From assembly GCF_038003085.1 (NCBI RefSeq), contig NZ_JBBOOM010000002.1, positions 1 to 64,000 of the forward strand: a stretch of 64,000 nt of DNA, in the 5' to 3' direction. This DNA is from Psychrobacillus sp. FSL K6-2836 (lineage in GTDB: Bacteria > Bacillota > Bacilli > Bacillales_A > Planococcaceae). The notes below the pieces were generated by a model that worked only from the letters and a program-made list of their open reading frames with translations, had not been told where the DNA came from and ran no database searches. Position 1 is the stretch's first letter. Each line of letters starts with the position of its first letter. Positions 59,091 through 64,000 of this stretch are shown here, in pieces. Position numbers and translations under genes: made by a program.

Positions 59091-59131
59091 CTCCCATGAA
59101 ACTTAAAAAACGCTTAAAATCTATAAAATTG
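59091..59131 (+). mobile_element. Solo IS110 left-end fragment
   Basis: CTTCAACT|CCCATGAAACTT.. AAAATCTATAAAATTG: the first 40 bases of a solo element, inserted at the same CT in a box A. It is joined directly to the ribosome site of the ABC transporter gene. Confidence 0.75.
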
Positions 59132-59146
59132 TAGGGGAGATGCTAA

Positions 59147-60034
59147 ATGATACAAATTCATGGTTTAACACAACAGTTTTCAAATGGAAGGGGAATATTT
59201 GATGTAACCTTCGAGGTAGGAAAAGGTGAGGTTTTTGGATTTTTAGGACCGAATGGTGCAGGAAAGTCCACTACGATTCGTCATTTGATGGGGTATATGA
59301 AGCCAAAAAAAGGAACTGCTATAATTCATGGGTTTAACACTTGGGAACAGCAAGAGAAAGCAAGAGAAAAAGTAGGCTATTTACCAGGAGAAATTTCTTT
59401 TATGGATGGATTGAACGGATTAGAATTTATTAATCTAATGGCAGGTATGCAAGGACTAAAGGACAATAGAATGCGTAATGAATTAATTGAACGACTTCAA
59501 TTTGAGCCTAAAACACCAATTCGTAAAATGTCAAAAGGGATGAAACAGAAAGTAGGTATTGTTGTTACATTTATGCACAATCCTGAAATATATATATTAG
59601 ATGAACCAACGTCAGGATTAGATCCTTTAATGCAAAAAGTCTTTATCGATCTTGTTTTAGAAGAAAAAGCAAAAGGGAAAACATTTATTATGTCTTCCCA
59701 CAGTTTTGCAGAAATAGAGAGAACTTGCGATAGAGCTGCCATTATTAAGGATGGAAGAATTGTGACTGTTAAAAACATCAACGATCTTCAATATATGCAA
59801 CGAAAAATCTATGATATTACTCTTGAGAATAAAAACGATGTAGAAAAAATTAAAGGATCTAATTTAATCATTGAAAACACTAATGACAATGTTGTTCGGA
59901 TTGTGGTACAAGGTGATTACAATGAGCTAATTGAAGAATTATCTAAATTTAACGTTATAAATATAAGTATTATTAGTCAAAGCTTAGAAGATGTTTTTAT
60001 GAACTACTATGATACGAAGGAGGCTGTAAAATGA
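59147..60034 (+). CDS. ABC transporter ATP-binding protein
   Basis: A 295-residue ATPase subunit: Walker A GFLGPNGAGKSTT, Q-loop GYLPGE, signature MSKGMKQK, Walker B IYILDEPTSGLDP and the H-loop MSSHSFAEIE. A C-terminal extension of about 75 residues is typical of drug and lantibiotic exporters (CcmA type). Start behind GGGGAG. Its last four bases overlap the permease start (ATGA), so the two are translated together. Confidence 0.92.
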   Translation: MIQIHGLTQQFSNGRGIFDVTFEVGKGEVFGFLGPNGAGKSTTIRHLMGYMKPKKGTAIIHGFNTWEQQEKAREKVGYLPGEISFMDGLNGLEFINLMAGMQGLKDNRMRNELIERLQFEPKTPIRKMSKGMKQKVGIVVTFMHNPEIYILDEPTSGLDPLMQKVFIDLVLEEKAKGKTFIMSSHSFAEIERTCDRAAIIKDGRIVTVKNINDLQYMQRKIYDITLENKNDVEKIKGSNLIIENTNDNVVRIVVQGDYNELIEELSKFNVINISIISQSLEDVFMNYYDTKEAVK

Positions 60035-60840
60035 ATATTTCTTTATTCAATCAAATGGTAAAACTAAATATGAAAAACTTTCTTAGTTTTGGGTTTGGTT
60101 CGGCCCTCTATGTAGTTTTAATGACTTCTTTATATCCGCTGTTTGCAGAAAATGCAGAGGCAATTAACGAATTAATAAGAATAATCCCTGAAACACTGAA
60201 AAACGCGCTTGGCTTTGATTCTCTTACTAGTTATGGTGGATTTATTTCTGCTGAATATTTCGGTCTGTTTTTCCCTATTATTTTAGGTGTTTTTAGTGTA
60301 ATGACAGCAACTCAATTGTTAGCACATCTCGTTGATAAGGGATCTATGGCTTATTTACTTTCTACTAAGGTTTCTCGTACTCAAATAGCTTTTACTCAAG
60401 CATTAGTCTTGATTAGCGGATTACTTTTTATAGTATTATTAACATTTTTAGGTGGTATCATTGCTGGAGAAATGTTAATTGATAGTCAAACCTCGCTTGA
60501 ATTTAATACATTTTTCCAGATATGCTTGGTTGGATTCTTATTGTTTTTTGTTGTTGGTGGGTACTCTTTTCTAGTTTCATCTTTATGCAATGACGAAAAA
60601 AAGTCGCTTGGTATAGCTGCTGCTTTAACTTTTATTTTCTATGGATTAGACATGGCAGGAAAAATCAGCTTGGATTTTGAATGGCTAAGAAACATAACAC
60701 CATTTTCATTATACAATCCTAGTGAAATAGCAAATGGTGATGCTGAGATATTCATTCCTTCACTTATTCTTTTAGGAATTGGATTTTTTACTTTTTCAAC
60801 AGCAGTTGTCGTGTTTAAACGTCGTAATTTACCACTTTAA
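60031..60840 (+). CDS. ABC-2 type transporter permease
   Basis: A 269-residue permease with about six membrane segments (FGSALYVVLMTSLYPLF, LFFPIILGVFSVMTATQLLA, ALVLISGLLFIVLLTFLGGI, CLVGFLLFFVVGGYSFLV, LGIAAALTFIFYGL, FIPSLILLGIGFFTFSTA). This is the ABC-2 layout found with the preceding ATPase. Together they probably export a drug, peptide or lipid; the substrate is not evident. Confidence 0.88.
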   Translation: MNISLFNQMVKLNMKNFLSFGFGSALYVVLMTSLYPLFAENAEAINELIRIIPETLKNALGFDSLTSYGGFISAEYFGLFFPIILGVFSVMTATQLLAHLVDKGSMAYLLSTKVSRTQIAFTQALVLISGLLFIVLLTFLGGIIAGEMLIDSQTSLEFNTFFQICLVGFLLFFVVGGYSFLVSSLCNDEKKSLGIAAALTFIFYGLDMAGKISLDFEWLRNITPFSLYNPSEIANGDAEIFIPSLILLGIGFFTFSTAVVVFKRRNLPL

Positions 60841-60868
60841 ATACACCCTATTTCTATGTTTGAACTTA

Positions 60869-61024
60869 ATGATCAGACTGACTAAATTATCTATTCAGGT
60901 TTTCTCATTAGCATGTATCATAATTTCTTTTCTATCTTCATTTCTGTTCTACTGTTTTGATGAATTTCTAAGGTCTAAAATAGCTAAAGCTCTATGTGAA
61001 ATGATTGGAGATATAAGAATTTAG
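60869..61024 (+). CDS. Small membrane protein or fragment
   Basis: A 51-residue frame, MIRLTKLSIQVFSLACIIIS then FLSSFLFYCFDEFLRSKIAK and a short end. No convincing ribosome site. It may be a truncated cassette gene. The second IS110 copy follows in the box A behind it. Confidence 0.4.
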   Translation: MIRLTKLSIQVFSLACIIISFLSSFLFYCFDEFLRSKIAKALCEMIGDIRI

Positions 61025-61162
61025 GGAAGTTGTATTATCTTGTACAACTCCCATGAAAATTAAAATCTTCGATTTAGGGAAAAAGGCAATACGAAATCTG
61101 ACGCAGCTCAATAATTTTTTAAAAAAGTGCAGCGCCTATAGCAGAATTAAATTGTGAGTGGA

Positions 61163-62386
61163 TTAGGAGGCATTTGGTTCAGTGATTGTAACGTTGTAAC
61201 CTAAGTTTTCAAGTCTTCGGACAGAATATCGTACAATTGATTGTTCTTTTTGTTTGTCAAAGTAATCTTCCCCTAAGTCTACGTACATTTCTTTGCGAGT
61301 TAGGAGATAATAGCTGATTCTTAAAATGGCATGAGCCACTGATATCCCGGCACGCTTTTTACCCTTTCTTGATGCAGTGCGCCTATACAAGGCTCCCAAG
61401 TAGGTTTTGGATCCTCTAACAGAATGAGCCGCTTCAATTAATGCCGATTTCAAGTACTTGTTTCCTTTTTTCATGTTGGTTGATTTCCTCTTGCCCGCAC
61501 TTTCATTATGTCCAGGTACTAATCCTGCCCAGGAACATAAGTGCGCTGAACTGGGAAATTGCTTCTCCACATCTGTACCGACTTCGGCTAAGATTTGTTC
61601 AGCCATTCGAGTGGCGATGCCAGGAATGGAATCCAATCGTTCTATATCTTCTTGATGGGATGATAACCTAGTAGCCACCTCTTCGTTTAATAGCTCAATC
61701 TGCTCAGTTAGAAATTCTATATGGACCAGAATGGTTTTCAACATGAGACGTTGATGTGGATTGATATACCCTCGAAGAGCTAGTTCTAGTTCACTCTTTT
61801 TCTTCTTCATTGATCGGCGGGCAAAGCTGGCTAATTTCTCAGGATCATTTTCGCCATCGGCGATAGCACGAAGCATATCAAGCGACGAAACACCCATGAT
61901 GTCGGAGACAACGGAACCGAGTTTGATATTCGCTCCTTCTAAAACCTTTTGAATCCGATTATGTTGTCTCGCACGCTCTTCAATAATACTTCGACGGTAA
62001 CGAACTAACTCTCGCAATTCCCGCTGATTTCGGTCTGGAATAAAACTTGCTTTAAGTAGACCATGACGAAGAAGTTTGGCAATCCATTCTGCATCCTTTA
62101 CATCGGTCTTGCGACCTGGTACTGCTTTCATATGTTGAGCGTTCACTACTAAAAACTCAATGCTCTCGGCTTCAAGCAAGTTAACAATAGGCTTCCAAAA
62201 TACACCTGTGCTTTCCATTGCTACGTGAGTACAACCATGCTCCTTAATCCAGTCAATTAACTGTAATAGAAATACAGTTTTAGTGGAGAACGTTTGAATC
62301 TCCTTTCCTTTTGGCGTAATAATACAAGCAGTAATGGAATCCTTATGGACATCCATCCCACAAGCACGTTCAATGATTACTTCCAT
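61163..62386 (-). CDS. IS110-family DEDD transposase, copy 2
   Basis: Identical in protein sequence to copy 1 at 39769 and intact: D at GMDVHKD, E at MESTGVF, D/D at KTDVKDAEW, serine-containing GHNESAGKRK. The few DNA differences are silent, which suggests selection for a working enzyme or very recent spread. Could supply transposase in trans to the solo elements. Confidence 0.93.
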   Translation of the reverse strand: MEVIIERACGMDVHKDSITACIITPKGKEIQTFSTKTVFLLQLIDWIKEHGCTHVAMESTGVFWKPIVNLLEAESIEFLVVNAQHMKAVPGRKTDVKDAEWIAKLLRHGLLKASFIPDRNQRELRELVRYRRSIIEERARQHNRIQKVLEGANIKLGSVVSDIMGVSSLDMLRAIADGENDPEKLASFARRSMKKKKSELELALRGYINPHQRLMLKTILVHIEFLTEQIELLNEEVATRLSSHQEDIERLDSIPGIATRMAEQILAEVGTDVEKQFPSSAHLCSWAGLVPGHNESAGKRKSTNMKKGNKYLKSALIEAAHSVRGSKTYLGALYRRTASRKGKKRAGISVAHAILRISYYLLTRKEMYVDLGEDYFDKQKEQSIVRYSVRRLENLGYNVTITEPNAS

Positions 62387-62403
62387 GGTAATCATCCTTT
62401 CTA

Positions 62404-62634
62404 CGGCAAATAGTATTGGAGGCTGGTGCAATAACCAGAGTAGGATTAATCTCCCATGAGTGCTTCCCGTAAGGGAGCGACAGTCTGTGATGCACCGTGG
62501 TCGTTGGAGTCAGACTAACGGATGGGCTCTATGGCACCATAGTTCATCGACCTTCCTCTCCCAGCCGTAGTATCCTATACCCGGGTTTTCACATTTTCAT
62601 TCTCTGTGGTGTAGCGCTGTTTTTGCGCTACATG
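62404..62634 (-). ncRNA. Putative IS110 bridge RNA, copy 2
   Basis: Same structure and sequence as in copy 1: 5' stem GTAGCGC/GCGCTAC (62611-62631), target match ACTAACGG at 62514-62521 and donor match CTCCCATGA at 62451-62459. Confidence 0.75.
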
Positions 62635-62639
62635 GGTGG

Positions 62640-62714
62640 CTAACGGGTGGTTTACTTCAAGAATGGTAAAGTACTTTTTCTTATTGAACTAACGAGGCAG
62701 GTTTTTTGAAGAAG
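62640..62714 (+). repeat. Cassette repeat, hairpin class 1 (right part after IS110)
   Basis: CTAACGGGTGG, terminator TTTACTTCAAGAATGGTAAAG, box B (CTTATTGAACTAACGAGGCAG) and weak box B' (GTTTTTTGAAGAAG). Confidence 0.9.
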
Positions 62715-62730
62715 AAATGGGGAGATTCTA

Positions 62731-63384
62731 ATAGAATTAAAGGTAAATAAAAATTATATTTGGTTATATTTCATAATATTTTATGCAATATGGTGTATAA
62801 GAGAATTATGGATTGCCCAATATTTAGATTTGATGGAACCCGTTCCAAGAGCTATAATTTCAGCCACTATTAAAATAGTTATTTGGGTCATTCCTGTTAT
62901 TTTATTAGTTAAAATTATGGAAAAAAGTAAACCCTTTTCCTATTTACAGTTACATCAAAACTTTAGAAAAGGTCTAAAATGGACAGGTTGGGTATCATTA
63001 GCCTTGATATTCTATTTTGTAATAAATTTAATCGTTTTAAAAAATAATATCGGTTTTCAAATAGGATTTAACGGATGGCTTAATACTATTCTATTGGTTG
63101 GTATAACAGAGGAAACTGTCTTTAGAGGTTTTTTATTAAGAAAACTTATGGATTCTTTGAGATTCTGGATAGCAAATACAATTACAGCTTTACTCTTTGT
63201 ATCGATTCATTTTCCTATTTGGTTTTATAAAGGTCTGTTTGAATTCCCTTATATTCTAAGTTCAATATTAACAGTTTTTGTGTTGGGTATTATATTTGGG
63301 GTTGTATATAAGAAAAGTAATTCTCTTTGGTCAGTAATTATTATTCATTCTTTATATAATTTGCTAGTGCTACTTTTCTACTAA
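62731..63384 (+). CDS. CPBP intramembrane protease (apparent ATA start)
   Basis: A 217-residue membrane protein of the CPBP/Abi (CAAX-protease-like) family with the motifs EETVFRGFLLRKL (EExxxR), FVSIHFPIWF and IIHSLYNLLV, and about six helices. The reading frame extends upstream of the first TTG/ATG (62830) through a complete membrane helix (YIWLYFIIFYAIWCIREL) to an ATA five bases behind GGGGAG. The ATA is the likely start. Members act as bacteriocin self-immunity or prenyl-protein-type proteases. Confidence 0.78.
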   Translation: MELKVNKNYIWLYFIIFYAIWCIRELWIAQYLDLMEPVPRAIISATIKIVIWVIPVILLVKIMEKSKPFSYLQLHQNFRKGLKWTGWVSLALIFYFVINLIVLKNNIGFQIGFNGWLNTILLVGITEETVFRGFLLRKLMDSLRFWIANTITALLFVSIHFPIWFYKGLFEFPYILSSILTVFVLGIIFGVVYKKSNSLWSVIIIHSLYNLLVLLFY

Positions 63385-63402
63385 AGGGTGCTATAGTTAA
63401 AT
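63379..63402 (+). repeat. Cassette repeat (last, degenerate box A)
   Basis: CTACTAAAGGGTGCTATAGTT overlapping the CPBP stop. The array appears to end here within the window. Confidence 0.5.
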
Positions 63403-63473
63403 AAGAGAATGAGATTTTTTATGTGACATATGAACCGTAGAGAGATGGGCATTATTTATTTAAATAGTGTAAT

Positions 63474-63499
63474 AAAAAAGGGATAACAGTTGTTATCCC
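63474..63499 (-). terminator. Terminator of the sigma-factor gene
   Basis: GGGATAACAGTTGTTATCCC followed on the minus strand by CTTTTTTATT, 7 bases after the minus-strand stop codon. Confidence 0.85.
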
Positions 63500-63505
63500 A
63501 AGTAC

Positions 63506-64000
63506 TTAACTCCAATTTACTGGGGGTTTTACTAACTGTGCCTTAATTCCAAGTTCTTCGGCTGCGGCTAAAATAAATTCTTTCCTAAAGAAATAGCTTT
63601 TATGGCTTACTATCTTACCATTTTCAATCTCTTGTATTTGTATGTCATGAATTTTAGGTCCATGATTATTATTAGTTATGACTATAATAACTGGTTTATC
63701 CCAAAGCACTACTTCTTTAGCAATATGTCCAGGCAATCCAAATTTTAGAGAACCATTGCACATTTCCTCTTTAGAGAATTCCTGGAATCCAAAGAACGCT
63801 TCATTTTGTGCATGTTCACTAAATAAGCTTAACATACTTTTTAAATTTCCATTATTAAAGGCTTCTAAGTAAGCTTGGATTGTAACGTTATGACTTTGAG
63901 TATTTATTTTAATGTTAGATTTCGCTTTCGAAAAATCCAAAGAAGCTATTTTTCTTCTTGCACGTTGCACAGAAGAATAAACACCTCCTGAAGTACTCTG
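63506..64000 (-). CDS. ECF sigma factor with SnoaL-like end (SigJ-like), partial
   Basis: The frame is open to the window edge, so the start is outside. The first residues visible (STSGGVYSSVQRARRKIASL) are the recognition helix end of sigma region 4. They are followed by a SnoaL/NTF2-like domain (IQAYLEAFNNGNLKSMLSLF, FGLPGHIAKEVVLW, IHDIQIQEIENGKIV). This combination is typical of SigJ/ECF41-type sigma factors, where the C-terminal domain controls activity. It lies outside the cassette array. Confidence 0.82.
   Translation of the reverse strand, partial: QSTSGGVYSSVQRARRKIASLDFSKAKSNIKINTQSHNVTIQAYLEAFNNGNLKSMLSLFSEHAQNEAFFGFQEFSKEEMCNGSLKFGLPGHIAKEVVLWDKPVIIVITNNNHGPKIHDIQIQEIENGKIVSHKSYFFRKEFILAAAEELGIKAQLVKPPVNWS

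Larger units (their letters stand above)
61048..62641 (-). mobile_element. IS110-family element, copy 2 (complete, 1594 bp)
   Basis: Same length, orientation and ends as copy 1: ..TGTACAACT|CCCATGAAAA at left, ..ATGGGTGGCT|AACGGGTGG at right. Only a handful of base differences from copy 1 (for example around 61548, 61601 and 61661-61680), so one copy arose recently from the other or from a common source. The target is again box A. Confidence 0.92.

Noticed and set aside
1375-63402. Reading the repeats as a CRISPR array
   Set aside because: Spacers are whole genes of variable length, repeats are imperfect and structured, and no cas gene is present.
1375-63402. Reading the repeats simply as transcription terminators placed by chance
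   Set aside because: Several copies lack the terminator but keep the boxes, the hairpin is exchangeable, and box A is the fixed target of an IS. A plain terminator does not explain these.

Overview
The window is low-GC, gene-dense DNA from a Gram-positive bacterium of the order Bacillales. This rests on AGGAGG-type Shine-Dalgarno sites, many TTG/GTG starts, short intrinsic terminators, and protein families common there (DUF1796, CD3324, DUF3953, DUF4871, DUF5643, ABC-F). Genus cannot be fixed from the sequence. No tRNA, rRNA, CRISPR array, plasmid origin or integrase was seen.

The main feature is an array of about 50 short, mostly unrelated genes, from about 1.4 kb to 63.4 kb. They are separated by copies of one composite repeat of 75-100 bp, nearly always in the same orientation. 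A full copy reads: box A (TTCAACTAACGGGTGC), an intrinsic terminator (most often GCTTTACTTC..GAGTAAAGC plus T-run), box B (CTTATTGAACTAA), a spacer (about AGCGGCAG), and box B' (TTAGTTGAATAAG). Box A and box B both contain AACTAA(C), and box B' is their inverted complement. The outer and inner boxes therefore pair as CTAAC..GTTAG, as in integron attC sites. The terminator hairpin can be swapped for others while the boxes stay conserved. A block of two genes on the minus strand (52.9-54.3 kb) carries its repeats inverted with it. The cargo is typical of mobile cassettes: GNAT acetyltransferases, Nudix and HIT proteins, phosphotransferases, P-loop kinases, alpha/beta hydrolases, a methyltransferase, an S66 peptidase, lipoproteins and many tiny membrane proteins. 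Several cassettes are dead (frameshifts, stops, truncations). I read this as an integron-like (CALIN-like) cassette array in a Bacillales genome; the enzyme that moves it is not in the window.

A second layer parasitises the array. Two nearly identical 1594-bp IS110-family elements (39.7-41.2 and 61.0-62.6 kb) sit exactly inside box A, with a CT core shared at both ends. Upstream of the transposase each has a structured non-coding region. It contains a loop matching the target (ACTAACGG) and a loop matching the element end (CTCCCATGA), in the order known for IS110 bridge RNAs. About 380-bp solo elements keep this guide-RNA region and the ends but have no transposase (34.6, 48.0 and 49.3 kb, plus decayed copies). 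Another IS110-like element (37.5-39.1 kb), a fragment of it at 57.4 kb and a broken IS1595-like transposase (52 kb) complete the mobile DNA.

Layout: 0.4-1.4 kb MarR regulator and PaiA-like acetyltransferase; 1.5-22 kb single-gene cassettes; 22.6-33.4 kb more chromosome-like genes with their own regulators (FMN reductase, ArsR/oxidoreductase, MBL, ABC-F with attenuator, MFS, HxlR/NAD(P) enzyme); 33.6-52 kb dense cassettes with most insertions; 52-57.4 kb cassettes including the inverted pair; 57.9-60.8 kb hydrolase and ABC transporter; 61-63.4 kb second IS110 and a CPBP protease; the window ends in a SigJ-like sigma factor gene running off the edge.
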